NCBI GenBank assembly: GCA_024426085.1
Contig: CP087973.1
Coordinates: 1 to 64,000 of the forward strand
Reading direction: 5' to 3'
Length of the DNA stretch: 64,000 nucleotides
Source of the DNA: Rhizobium sp. RCAM05350
GTDB lineage: Bacteria; Pseudomonadota; Alphaproteobacteria; Rhizobiales; Rhizobiaceae
The position numbers and the translations under genes were made by a program. Shown in pieces: positions 32,260-42,756 of the stretch (position 1 is its first letter; each line of letters begins with the position of its first letter). The notes below the pieces were generated by a model. The model made no database searches, was not told the origin of the DNA, and worked only from the letters and a program-made list of their open reading frames with translations.

Positions 32260-33298
32260 TCATGCAGCGGCGCGGGTGTCGAAGCCATCGATGTGACGGC
32301 GGTCGACCCAGTCGGTGATGGAGAAATCGGCGGCGAGGAAGCCCCAGTCGCGCAGGAAATCCTTGTAGTGTCCGATGGCATCGACGAGTTCCGGCTGCAG
32401 GCCAAGGCCGAGATGGTGGTGGATATGGGGGCCATTGGCGGCGAGAACCTGTTCTTCCGTCGCACCGGCTTCGCGGGCAACGAAACGCCGTGTCTCTTCG
32501 GGATGAGCTTGCGCCCAGCCACTTGCCTTGAAGATCGCATCGAGCAGCCGGTGGACGAGGTCCGGGCGCTCCTCTGCAAGCAGTTCGTCAACCGTCAGGA
32601 CGCGCGGCGACCCGGAATTGATGCGGATCTTCGGATCGGGGTGGAAACCGAACTCCACGACTTCAACGGCGCCGATGAGATTGGCGACATTGATACCGGC
32701 CGTTCCCTTGACATAGATCGCATCGACTTCGCCGCGAAGCAGAGCGGCGACTTCCTCGCCATAGGCCTGGCGGCGCTTCAGGCCGAAGAGCGACGGTCCT
32801 TCCTGGCTTGCAAGGACGGGAATCGGCAAGCGCGATGTCGACGATTTCAACATCTGAGGGTGCAAGTCCTTCGAGGGACAGTGCCGAGACCAGCCCCTTG
32901 AGGGCGGTGGCGCGCATGAAATCGACGATTCCCTCCGGGCGACGGGCGATGCCGAAGCGCCGGCCCTTCAGATCTCCCGTCGTCTTGATGCCGGTTTCGG
33001 GCAGTGTGATGATCGCCTGAAACTCGTCGGTCCAGGTGATGCCGACAAGCCGCGTCTTGCGGCCTTCCGAGCGGGCGCGGATCGGCGGCACGTTGCCGCC
33101 ATGGCGGAAGGACCAGTCGAGCGTGTGGTTGAAATGGCTCTGGCGGATGTTGCGGTCCGGCGAGTCGATAATGGACTTTAGCGTCACGCCTTCCTTGGCG
33201 AAGCCTTCTTCGAGATAACCGAGTTGGGCCGCAAGGCCGACGGGTGTCGGGACGGGGCAGCGCGTATACCAGATTTCGGAAATGGCATTGCTTGTCAT
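32260..33298 (-). CDS. DszB-like sulfinate desulfinase candidate (periplasmic-binding-protein fold)
   Basis: About 346 residues without a signal peptide, so a cytoplasmic member of the SsuA/NMT1 fold. Its start IWYTRCPVPTPVG places a Cys at residue 14 in the CPVP motif that contains the nucleophile of DszB (2'-hydroxybiphenyl-2-sulfinate desulfinase). QSHFNHTLDWSFRHGGNVPP supplies His55 and Arg65, the same ten-residue spacing and HF/R-x-GG context as the DszB catalytic His and Arg. TRLVGITW and DLKGRRFGIARR also align by eye. The frame breaks near 32830, between IALADS and PVLASQEGP. It lies between a SfnG-like and a DszC-like gene. An ordinary sulfonate-binding protein is the alternative, but the missing export signal argues against it. 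Confidence 0.65.
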
Positions 33299-33309
33299 GG
33301 TCGTGCCTT

Positions 33310-34487
33310 TCAGTTGCGCAGGCCTGCCTGCTTCATCAGGGGTAGAACGTCGCTGCCAAAGAATTCCAGATCGTCGTGAAATCGAAGAAGCTGAGCTGAA
33401 GGCCGTCGACGCCGGCGGCTTTCAATTTGACGAATTGATCGACCACCTGCTCCGGCGAGCCGATGACGCGGATGTTTCCGCCGATGGCGCGATAGGGGTC
33501 TGCCGCATCTCGCCCCTTCCAGGCCTGGGCGTCGGAGTTCAACGACTGAAAACCCTGCGGCGAACGCTGGTCGGCATGGGCGACGATCTCGTCGGCGAGC
33601 GCCCAGGCTTCCTTCTCCGTCGGCCTGCAGATAACCATGGGATTGAGGAGCGTTCGCACCCGGCGGCCGACGTCCAGGGCTGCGTCCTTCACCCGCCTGG
33701 TGTGCGCGGGCAAAGACTGAAGCGCGCTGTCGATATCGGCCCCCGTCGGGCTGGTGATGAAAACGATATCGGAATAGCGCGCGGCAAAGGCGATGCCGGC
33801 GTCCGACCCGGTGGCGTTCACCAGAATCGGGCGGCCGTAATTCGGCTTTGGGGTGACGAAGCCGCCGCCGAGCTTCCAGCTGCTTTCACCCTCGTAGGAG
33901 AAATTCTCCGTATCGCTCCAGAGACGCTGCACAACGTCGAGGAATTCCGCGGCCAGCGCATAGCGCCTGTCGTGCTCGATGCGCGGCCAGCCGAACATTT
34001 CGTGTTCCACCGCCCGGTGGCCTGTCACCACGTTGATGCCCCACCGTCCGCCGGTGATATGGTCGAGCGTCGCGCCGAACTTGGCGAGATGCAGCGGATG
34101 CCACGGGCCGTAGAGCACATGCATGGTCGAGATCAGGATGATCTTCTTCGTCAGGCCCGCAAGGGCTGCCGTCGAGACGAAACTGTCGAGCGCCTGACCG
34201 TCGAAGACGCCGCCGTAGCCGCCTTTGGGCAGCCACTGCGAAAGGGCGAAGACGAGATCGAAACCCAGTTCCTCGGCCCGCAGCGTCAAGGCCTTGTTGT
34301 AGTCAAAGCGCCAGTCGGTCGATCGTTCCAGCGTCGATTGCGTCCAGCCGCCCGCCTGGATCGGCAGGAATAGCCCGAGCAGCACCGGCTGCTCGAGCGC
34401 CCTGGACAGCGGGCTTTCCGCAAAGTCGGTCGGTGCGGCAAATTTCGGCAGGCCGACAATCGAGCCAGGCAGGTGTTCAATGGACAT
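33310..34487 (-). CDS. sfnG: SfnG-like dimethylsulfone-type monooxygenase
   Basis: A 390-residue LLM enzyme close to SfnG, which oxidises dimethylsulfone to methanesulfinate with FMNH2. Marks: GLFLPIQAGGWTQSTLERST, DWRFDYNKALTLRAEELGFD, LSQWLPKGGYGG, STMHVLYGPWHPLHLAKFGA, GRWGINVVTGHRAVEHEMFG. The only break is near 33370: unrepaired it ends LAATFYP, repaired it reads DLEFFGSDVLPLMKQAGLRN with TGA at 33310. The start MSIEHLPG at 34487 was chosen because upstream codons run into the neighbouring gene. Its product class (a sulfinate) would suit the DszB-like enzyme 11 bases downstream. Confidence 0.85.
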
Positions 34488-34530
34488 GGCGTCCCCTTGC
34501 TTTCCGGTTTCCAGTGTGATCGTGGCTCCC

Positions 34531-36136
34531 TCAGGAAGCCGCGACATAGGCGTAGGCAAGGCTGCCGGACACCCCTTCGCCGCCGACAGTGTGGTCGGTG
34601 ATGCGCTTGTTGTAGAGCGTGAGTTCCGGCTGGCTGACGATGTCGATCGCCGGCAGGTCCTCGACCAGAATCTGCTGGATCTCCCGCCACTGTTCGACAC
34701 GCTTGCCGGCATCGACTTCGATGGCCGCGGCTTCCAGCAATGCATCGACCTTGGGGTTGGAATAGGCCGAACCGTTGGAGAATGGGACCCCCGGCTTGAA
34801 GTTCTTGCTCCAGTAGAGGCGCTGCACGCCGACCGTCGGGTCGAAGAGGTTGCTCATGCCCTCGAAGGCGAAATCGAAGTCGCGATCGGTATAGATGCGC
34901 TTCGTATAGGTCGCAAAGTCCTGGCTGCGGACGGTCGCGTCGACGCCGACCTTTGCCAGCGCCTGGCGGATGTATTCGGAGCCGCGCGGATAACTTTCGC
35001 CGCTCGGAACATAGTCGAGGTTGATCCGCGCGCGGATACCGTCGGCGCCGCGGGGATAGCCCGCCTCGTCAAGCAGCTTTTCGGCGGCGGCCAGATCGAT
35101 CGGATATGTCTTGAGGTCGGCGACATACCATTTGGCGAGGTTCGGGCTGATCGGCCCGGCGATTGTCTCGCCATAGCCGTAGTTGATGGTGTTGCGGATC
35201 ACCTTCCGGTCAATGACATGGGCAAAGGCCCGCCGGACGCGCACGTCCTTGAAGAACGGGCGCTCCAGATTGAATTCGATACGGCTGACGCCATTGGCGT
35301 ACTGATAGCCGCGCGTTTCGAAAGCGATGTTCGGCAGGCCCTTGAAGCGCTCGAGATCGCTGAGCGGCACGGGCGTCGATGGCGCAAGGTCGATCTCTCC
35401 GGTCTCGATTGCAATCGAGAGCGCGGCGGCATCCGGTATGAAACGGACGATCAGCTGGTCGAGATAGGGACGCGGCTGGTCCCAGTATTCAGGATTGCGC
35501 TTATAGACGATGTGGCTGCCGCGCACCCACTCCTTGAACTTGAAGGGTCCGGTGCCGATCGGGGCGAGGTTCGCCGGGTTTTCGGCAACTTTTGTGCCTT
35601 CGTAGATATGGCGGGGAACGATCGGGGTTTCCGATGAGGCGAGTGCGGTGATGAGATAGGGCGCCGGTTTCCGAGAGAGCGAGGATCGCCGTCAGAGCGT
35701 CGGGCGTTTCGACATCGACGAGATTGAGGAATGTGTTTCGTCCACGCGGGTGGACCTCCTTGATCGTCTTGATCGAGAAGGCGACGTCCGCCGAGGTGAA
35801 GGGCTGGCCGTCGTGCCATTTCACGCCATCGCGCAGCTTGAACGTATAGCGAAGGCCGTCCGCGCTGATTTCCCATTCCCTGGCCAGAAGCGGTAGCGGA
35901 TTGAGATCGAAATCATAGGTGAGGAGTCCTTCCGTCGTCTTCGGCGAGACATATACCGAATTGAACGCCGTGTGGGCGATCGTCGTCAGCACCGGCGGCT
36001 CCGCAGAGAGCAGCAGGACTGCGGTGCCGCCACGCACCGGCGCGGCAAAGGCCGGCAGTCGGCTTGCCATGGTCACGCCCACCGCAACGGAAGTGAGAAG
36101 AAAACTGCGGCGCGTCGGAGCCGAAAATACGGTCAT
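34531..36136 (-). CDS. Oligopeptide-type ABC substrate-binding protein (SBP_bac_5)
   Basis: About 535 residues. The signal region MTVFSAPTRRSFLLTSVAVG has a Tat-like RRSFLL. Family marks: FKLRDGVKWHDGQPFTSADV, IGTGPFKFKEWVRGSHIVYK, NPEYWDQ, GETIAGPISPN and FDPTVGVQRLYWSKNFKPG. One break near 35660 lies between ALSETGA and PYLITALASSETP. It leads a minus-strand operon with the SfnG-like, DszB-like and DszC-like genes, and is divergent from the Opp/Dpp-type permease operon, so it is the most likely cognate receptor for that importer. Confidence 0.88.
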
Positions 36137-36361
36137 GTGTCGTCCCTCAAAGACTGTGAGCCGCATCCCGCTGGATCGACCCTTCCTGATCTGTCTTTCT
36201 GTCAAGGCGCCGCACCGTGGAGGTTTTTACCTCGGCAGATTGTTGATTTGGGATACAAAACCCCAATTTGTCTAGTTTGTGGTATATAAGTTCTAAGTCA
36301 GCGATAGTTGCGGCTGTTTGTAGAATTATTTGCCGATATTGATTTGACAAAACCCACAGAT

Positions 36362-36373
36362 TTAGTCAACTAA
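36362..36373. promoter_or_regulatory. TTAGTCAACTAA inverted repeat in the divergent promoter region
   Basis: An imperfect dyad TTAGT-CA-ACTAA sits 53-64 bases before the permease start and 226 bases before the divergent binding-protein start. A near copy, TTAGTCTACTAA, lies at 49774-49785 between another binding-protein gene and the LysR gene. Confidence 0.4.
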
Positions 36374-36425
36374 TATTGCGAGACAGCGAAACAAAATCTG
36401 CTGATATATCGCGAGGTGAATGGCA

Positions 36426-37415
36426 ATGTCGGCTTACAAGCGCGTGTGGCGAACAGTCCGCAAGACGATCGTCCAGGCGGTGCCCACCATGCTCGGGATC
36501 GTCATCCTCAACTTCTTTCTGCTGAAGCTTGCCCCGGGCGATGCCGCAGACGTCATGGCGGCGGAATCGGGCTCGGCAACCGTCAGATCCATGGCAGCCC
36601 TGAGGGAGCGGTTTGGCCTGGACAACCCGATCCTCGTGCAACTTGCCAATTACCTCAACAACCTCGCGCATTTCAGCCTGGGCTTCTCGCCGCGTTACGG
36701 CATGCCGGTGGCAGATCCGATCGGTCAGCGCCTGCCGGGTACGCTGATGCTGATGCTCATTGCCCTGTTCATCGCAATCACGATGGGACTGATCCTGGGC
36801 TCGTTGATGGCGACATTCTCGGGGCGTCTGGCGGACCGGTTGATCTCGATCGTATCGCTGCTGTTCTATTCCATCCCCGGCTTCTGGATCGGCCTGATGC
36901 TGATCCTGCTTTTCTCGGTGAAGCTTGGCTGGCTACCGAGCGGCGGCGACAGCACCATCGGCTCGTCGCTGACCGGCATCTCCGCCATTCTCGACCGCGC
37001 CCGCTACATGGTGCTTCCTGCAACCTCGCTATCGCTCTTCTATCTTGCGATATATGCGCGGCTGACGCGGGCCTCGATGCTAGAGGTGAAGTCGCAGGAT
37101 TTCGTCCGCACGGCGCGCGCCAAGGGTGTTTCGCCATTCTCCCTGACGACCCGCCACGTGCTTCGCAATGCGCTAATCCCGATCACGACTATGGCCGGCA
37201 TGCACTTCGGTGGAATGCTCGGTGGCGCGGTGGTGGTGGAGACCGTCTACAGCTGGCCGGGGCTTGGCCGTCTCGCCTTCGAGGCGGTGATGGCACGTGA
37301 TTTCAGCGTTCTGCTGGGCATTTTGCTGCTCTCGTCCTTCCTTGTGATTGTCGCAAACGCTGCTGTCGATCTGCTGCAGGCATGGCTCGACCCCCGAATT
37401 GGAGCAAGTCGATGA
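36426..37415 (+). CDS. Opp/Dpp-type ABC permease (DppB-like)
   Basis: First permease of an oligopeptide-family importer, 329 residues, intact, about six membrane segments. Marks: the opening VPTMLGIVILNFFLLKLAPG, AALRERFGLDNPILVQLANY, QRLPGTLMLMLIALFIAITM and the EAA loop with VRTARAKGVSPFSLTTRHVL and RNALIPITT. ATG at 36426 was preferred to 36420 because GAGGTG at 36413-36418 then has normal spacing. It overlaps dppC by four bases. The following enzymes suggest uptake of sulfur compounds, not peptides, but this is inference. Confidence 0.9.
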   Translation: MSAYKRVWRTVRKTIVQAVPTMLGIVILNFFLLKLAPGDAADVMAAESGSATVRSMAALRERFGLDNPILVQLANYLNNLAHFSLGFSPRYGMPVADPIGQRLPGTLMLMLIALFIAITMGLILGSLMATFSGRLADRLISIVSLLFYSIPGFWIGLMLILLFSVKLGWLPSGGDSTIGSSLTGISAILDRARYMVLPATSLSLFYLAIYARLTRASMLEVKSQDFVRTARAKGVSPFSLTTRHVLRNALIPITTMAGMHFGGMLGGAVVVETVYSWPGLGRLAFEAVMARDFSVLLGILLLSSFLVIVANAAVDLLQAWLDPRIGASR

Positions 37416-38415
37416 ATACCTACAAGCCTGGACCCTATGCCGGCGAGGCAATCGCGTTCACGGCAAAAGGCGTGGCGGAGACAGAGCGCGTACCGGAAGA
37501 CGCAAAGCCGGAGCCGCGTTGGGCGCATATTCACGCCCCTGATGTTCGCGCCTCCGTGCCCGGGACCGCATGGCGCAGGCGCGGCGGGAGCTGAAGGTCT
37601 TCTTTTCCAATCCCAATGCGTTGTTCGGCGTTGCCTTTCTGGCCGCTGTGGCTTTTGCGGCGCTCTTCGCATCCGCCTTCTATCCCGGCGATCCGATGGA
37701 AATGGTTGCGCGGCCCTTCCTCTGGCCAGGTCAGGACGGTGCCTATCCGCTGGGCACGGATTCCATGGGTCGGGACGTGCTGGCCGGCATTCTTCATGGC
37801 GCGCGCATCTCGCTGACGGTCGGCATTGCAGCGACCGCGCTCGGGCTGACGGCAGGCATTGCCATCGGCGCCTCCGCCGGTTATTTCGGCGGCCTGATCG
37901 ATGATCTCCTCGTCAAATTCATCGAAATCTTCCAGACCCTGCCTAGCTTCGTGCTGCTCGTCGTACTGGTGGCGATCGCGCAGCCGACGACCTCGACCGT
38001 GACGGTCGCGATTGCCATCGTCAGCTGGCCGACGGTCGCGCGTCTGACGCGAGCCGAGTTCCGGGCGATCCGCGAGAAGGACTATGTCCTCGCCGCTCGC
38101 GGCCTCGGCTTCGGACACGTGCGCATCATCTTCCGCGAGATCCTGCCGAATGCGCTGCCGCCGTTGATCGTCACTTCGTCCGTGATGGTGGCCAGCGCAA
38201 TCCTGATGGAGTCGGCGCTTTCATTCATGGGGCTCGGTGACCCGAACCGTGTGTCGTGGGGCTCGATGATCGGTGCCGGGCGTGATGTGATCCGCACGGC
38301 CTGGTACCTGACGGCGCTGCCGGGGCTGGCGATCGTCTTCACCGTGCTTGCTCTCAATCTGATCGGCGATGGCCTCAATGACGCCCTCAATCCCCGCTTT
38401 TCGGAGGAGCGTTGA
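37412..38415 (+). CDS. Opp/Dpp-type ABC permease (DppC-like), frame-broken near the start
   Basis: Second permease, about 334 residues. The long cytoplasmic start [20 protein letters not shown] is followed by a break near 37545 before [20 protein letters not shown]. Then come [20 protein letters not shown] (typical DppC), LDDLLVKF-like [19 protein letters not shown], and the EAA loop [20 protein letters not shown]. It ends [15 protein letters not shown] overlap with dppB and TGATG overlap with dppD show a coupled operon. Confidence 0.88.
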
Positions 38416-39409
38416 TGGCGAGCCTTCTCGATGTGCGCAATTTTTCCGTTCGCTTTCCGTCTGCCGAACCGGTCAAGGGGGTCAGCTTCACCGCCGAGCC
38501 CGGCGAAATGCTGGCGATCGTCGGGGAATCCGGTTCGGGAAAGTCGCTGACGGCACTCGGTCTCATGGGCCTGCTTCCACGCCAGGCGAGGGCTGGCGGC
38601 CGATCTTCTTCCAGGGCCAGGATCTGCTGACGCTGCCGGAAAGACAACTGAGACGCATCCGCGGGCGCGACATCGCCATGATCTTCCAGGAGCCGATGAC
38701 GTCGCTCAATCCGGTTCTGACGATCGGCGATCAGATCGTCGAAGTGCTGCGCATCCACGAGAATCTCAACCGCAGGCAGGCGCGGGCGCGGGCCGTCGAA
38801 CTGCTCGATCTGGTGAGCATCCCGGATGCCGGCCGGCGGGTCGACGATTATCCGCACGAGCTTTCGGGCGGCATGCGCCAGCGGGTGATGATCGCCATCG
38901 CGGTTGCCTGCAATCCGAAGCTTCTGATCGCCGATGAGGCGACGACTGCCCTCGATGTGACCATCCAGGCACAGGTGCTGCAGCTGCTCGACAATCTGCG
39001 CAGCAAGCTGAACATGGCGGTCATCCTGATCACCCATGATCTCGGCATTGTCGCCCAATGGGCCGACCGCGTCCTCGTCATGTATGCCGGGCGCAAGATC
39101 GAGGAAGGTCTGCCGGACGCGGTGTTCGAGACGCCCTATCATCCCTATACGCAGGGGCTGCTGTCGGCTTCACCCCGGCTGAAAGCCGATTATCACTACC
39201 GTGACGGGCCGCTGTCGGAAATTCCGGGCTCGATCGTATCGGCCGCGGGCGAGAAAGGCTGCTCGTTCCGCCCGCGCTGTCCTGTGGCCCGTCCTGCCTG
39301 CGGTTCTTCCGTCCCACGGCTTCTCAGCCTCTCGTCCGGGCGGGAAGTCGCGTGCCCCTATGTTCCAGCCATTGCGGAGGTAGCCCATGTCGCTCCTGTC
39401 GGTCGATAG
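38415..39409 (+). CDS. Opp/Dpp-type ABC ATPase (DppD-like), frame-broken
   Basis: About 331 residues. Walker [17 protein letters not shown], then a break near 38600 before [20 protein letters not shown]. The rest is continuous: Q-loop [18 protein letters not shown], signature [15 protein letters not shown], Walker [20 protein letters not shown]-loop [16 protein letters not shown], and the C-terminal oligopeptide-ATPase tail with [15 protein letters not shown]. That tail in some family members carries Cys residues and, in some, an iron-sulfur cluster. It ends 22 bases inside the DppF-like gene. Confidence 0.88.
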
Positions 39410-40318
39410 GCTTTCGACGAAATATTCGACTGCGGCAGGGACGGTTCGTGCAGTCGATGACGTCTCGCTCGAGATCGGCGAGGGCGAGACTGTGGCGCTC
39501 GTCGGGGAATCCGGCTGCGGCAAGTCCACTCTCGGCAAATCCTTGACCCGCCTGGTCACGCCGTCCTCCGGCACGGTGACCTTCAAGGGTCGCGATGTCT
39601 CGGCGATGTCGTCGAGGGAGTTGCAATCGATCCGACGCAACATCCAGATGATCTTCCAGGATCCCTTCGCCTCGCTCAACCCGCGCCAGACGATACGGAC
39701 GATCCTGACTGCACCGCTTGCCGTCCATGGTATCGGCGACGCCAAGCGTCGCAACGCGATCGCAGCCTCGATGGTCGAACATGTGGGGCTTCCTGCCGAT
39801 GCGCTGGACCGCTATCCGCACGAGTTCTCCGGTGGCCAGCGCCAGCGCATCGGGATCGCGCGCGCTCATCCTTCAGCCGGAGCTCGTCATCTGCGACGAA
39901 CCGGTTTCGGCGCTCGACCTGTCGATCCAGGCACAGATCCTCAATCTCCTCGTCGCGATGAAGACCGAGCTCTCGCTCTCCTATCTGTTCATCTCGCACG
40001 ATCTTTCGGTCGTGCGCTATTTCGCTGACCGGGTTCTGGTCATGTATCTCGGCCGTATCGTCGAGAGTGCATCGACCAGCGCTGTGGTCGGGCGCCAAAC
40101 ATCCCTACACCCAAGCGCTGCTTGCCGCCGTGCCCGATCCTTCGCGGCGCAGGCAGGCGGCACCGATCACCGGCGATCTGCCGAGCCCGCACAATCCGCC
40201 AGCCGGCTGCCGCTTTCATACGCGCTGTCCGCTTGCCACCGATATCTGCCGGGCGGAAGATCCCGCCTTCCGTCAGTTCGGCGACGGACATGCCGTTGCC
40301 TGTCACCACGCTCAATAG
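39387..40318 (+). CDS. Opp/Dpp-type ABC ATPase (DppF-like), frame-broken
   Basis: Second ATPase, about 310 residues. Marks: Walker [20 protein letters not shown]-loop [19 protein letters not shown], signature [14 protein letters not shown], Walker [22 protein letters not shown]-loop [20 protein letters not shown], then [14 protein letters not shown] and the tail [20 protein letters not shown]. Breaks near 39865 and 40090. The ATG overlaps the DppD-like gene end. Together with the preceding three genes it forms a complete importer; the receptor is encoded divergently. Confidence 0.88.
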
Positions 40319-40333
40319 AAATGGAGAATGAAA

Positions 40334-41393
40334 ATGGTTGACTATCGTTATCTCGGACGCAGCGCACTGAAGGTGTCGCCGCTGAGCCTGGGAGCCATGA
40401 TGTTCGGCGGTCCGACGCCGGATGAGGTTGCCTTCCGCATCATCGACAAGGCGCGCGAACAGGGCATCAACTTCATCGATACGGCAGATGTGTACCACGA
40501 TGGCAAATCGGAGGAAGTCGTCGGTCGCGGCATCAAGGCGCATCGCGATGACTGGGTTCTCGCCACCAAGTTCGTCAATTCGCACAAGAAAGGCCCGAAC
40601 CTTGGCGGCCATTCGCGCAAATGGGTGATCGAAACCGTCGAAAACTCGCTTCGCCGGCTGAACACCGATTACATCGACATCCTCTATTTCCATCGCGCCG
40701 TTTTCGATGCGCCTCTTGAAGAGCCGTTGCGCGCCATCGCCGATTTGATCCGGGCCGGCAAGCTGCGCTATTTCGGCGTTTCGAACTTCCGCGGCTGGCG
40801 CATCGCCGAGATTTCGCATCTGGCCGATCAGCTTGGTATCGATCGTCCGGTTGCCAGCCAGCCGCTCTACAACATCGTCAACCGTACAGCCGAAGCCGAG
40901 CAGCTGCCGGCTGCTCACCACTATGGGCTCGGCGTCGTCTCCTATTCGCCGCTTGCGCGCGGCGTGCTGACAGGCAAGTACGAGGCCCGGCCAGGAGCCG
41001 GCTGCCGATACCCGTGCCGGCCGCGGCGACAAGCGCATTCTGGAGACGGAATGGCGTCCGGAGTCGATCTCGATCGCAAAGGAGATCGCGGCACATGCGA
41101 CCCGCAAGGGGATCAACCCGACGGAGTTCGCACTTGCCTGGGTGCTGAACAACAAGCTCGTGTCCGCGGCCATCACCGGCCCGCGCACGGAAGAGCATTG
41201 GGACAGCTACATCCGCGCTCTTGACGTCAAGCTCGACGCCGAGGACGAGGCGCTGGTCGACCGTCTGGTCGCGACAGGCCACCCCTCGACGCCCGGTTTC
41301 AACGATCCGAGCCATCCGGTCGAAGGCCGCCTGCCGCGCAGTAACGCGGTGGGTGCCGACAACGTCGTGCCGCTCGCACGCGCTGTTGCCTGA
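40334..41393 (+). CDS. Aldo/keto reductase (frame-broken)
   Basis: An NADPH-dependent TIM-barrel reductase of about 352 residues. It opens [20 protein letters not shown], with Asp and Tyr of the catalytic tetrad in [20 protein letters not shown], Lys in WVLATKF, and His in ILYFHRAV where most relatives have LHRPD. NADP-binding features follow in [20 protein letters not shown] break near 40990 separates VLTGKYE from the rest. ATG at 40334 was chosen over 40328 for spacing to GGAGAATG. In the operon it could reduce aldehydes released when C-S bonds are cut. That role is inferred. Confidence 0.85.
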
Positions 41394-41464
41394 TCCCAAG
41401 ACCAGGCAGGGTCCGCGAATGCGGGCCCTGCAATTCCTTATCCCGGCGACGAGAAGGCCCTCGC

Positions 41465-42726
41465 ATGGCAAATATCGCTTCATCCCCCTTGCCAGTCGGC
41501 GACCAGCGTAGCGCAGTTGATGAAAGCTCTTCGGCTGGCGATCTGGCTGCTTTGCTCGCCAAGGTACCGGTGATTGCCGGCGAAATAGCCAAGGGCGCCG
41601 TCAAGCGCGATCTGGAGCGTGAGCTTCCTTTCGAAGCCTTCCGGTTGTTCAAGGAGGCGGGGCTCGGAACGCTGCGGGTGCCCGTGGCGCTAGGCGGCCC
41701 GGGTGGTTCCGTCGTGGACTATATCGAGACGATCATGGCGATTGGAGCGGCCGACCCCAACGTCGCCCATGCGCTCAGAAGCCACTTCAACTTCACCGAA
41801 GGGCTGCTGCTCAATCCAAACACCGCCGTCGATCGCACCCAGCTTGGCCGCGTTCTCTCCGGCAAGCTCTTCGGCGGAGCGCATACCGAACAGGGGACCA
41901 AACGCCCGGGCGACGTGACGACGCGGCTCACGAAATCCGGCGAAAGCTATCGCCTCAACGGCCGCAAGTGGTACGCGACCGGAACGGCCTTTTCCGACTT
42001 TTCCTCCTTCAGCGCCAAGAACGAAGAAGACCAACTCGTCGTCGTTCTGCTACCCGTCGATCGCCAGGGCATCTCCGTTCTCGACGACTGGGATGGCATG
42101 GGACAACGCCTGACGGCAAGCGGTGGCGTGCTTCTCGAAGACGTCGAGGTTCTTCCGCACGAAATCTCGACCCGCGGGCTGAACACGCTGGTCGGCCGCC
42201 ACACCTCGACGCTACGGCAATTGCACCTGGCTGCTTCGATGGCGGGCGCCGTTCGTGGCGCTCTTGCCGATGGCACGGACTATGTGCGCAGGCAGGCGCG
42301 CTCCGCCGCCCATAGCGCTGCAGAAACTGCGAATACCGATCCTTTTGTCCAGAAGACACTCGGCGAGATCGCCGCCGGTTCGTTTGCGGTCGACACCCTG
42401 ATCCGCGAGAGCGCGTGCGCTTGGACCGCACTGTCGAAGCCTTCGGCGCCGGCGACGCGGACACGCTGGAGGCAGCGCTGATCGAAAGCGCGCTCGCGAC
42501 GGCAAGGACGCAGGTCGTGACCTCGCAGCTGGCACTTGCCGCGGCGACCAACGTCTTCGAACTCGGCGGCGGCTCTGCAACGTCCCGACACCTCAATCTC
42601 GACCGTCACTGGCGCAACATCCGCACTGTCCTCAATCACAATCCGCTGCTGCACAAGGCGCGGGTGATCGGCGACTACGTCATCAACGGCACCACCACGC
42701 ATCTCGAAGAAGGCAAGGTGTTCTGA
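41465..42726 (+). CDS. Acyl-CoA-dehydrogenase-fold monooxygenase (SfnB/DszC-like)
   Basis: About 420 residues. Marks: KEAGLGTLRVPVALGGPGGS, AADPNVAHALRSHFNFTEGL, GESYRLNGRKWYATGTAFSD, LDDWDGMGQRLTASGGVLLE and, after a break near 42415, FELGGGSATSRHLNLDRHWR with RTVLNHNPLLHKARVIGDY. It most resembles the protein at 24.6-25.8 kb. Position between the reductase and an SsuD-like LLM enzyme suggests joint action on the imported substrate. Reduced flavin would have to come from another gene, since none is in this operon. Confidence 0.8.
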
Positions 42727-42756
42727 GCCGGGGCGCTTCAAGGGAAGGTTGATCAC

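Noticed and set aside
33282..35637. Long plus-strand frames opposite the SfnG-like and receptor genes
   Set aside because: Shadows created by high GC codon bias; the minus-strand proteins carry family motifs throughout.
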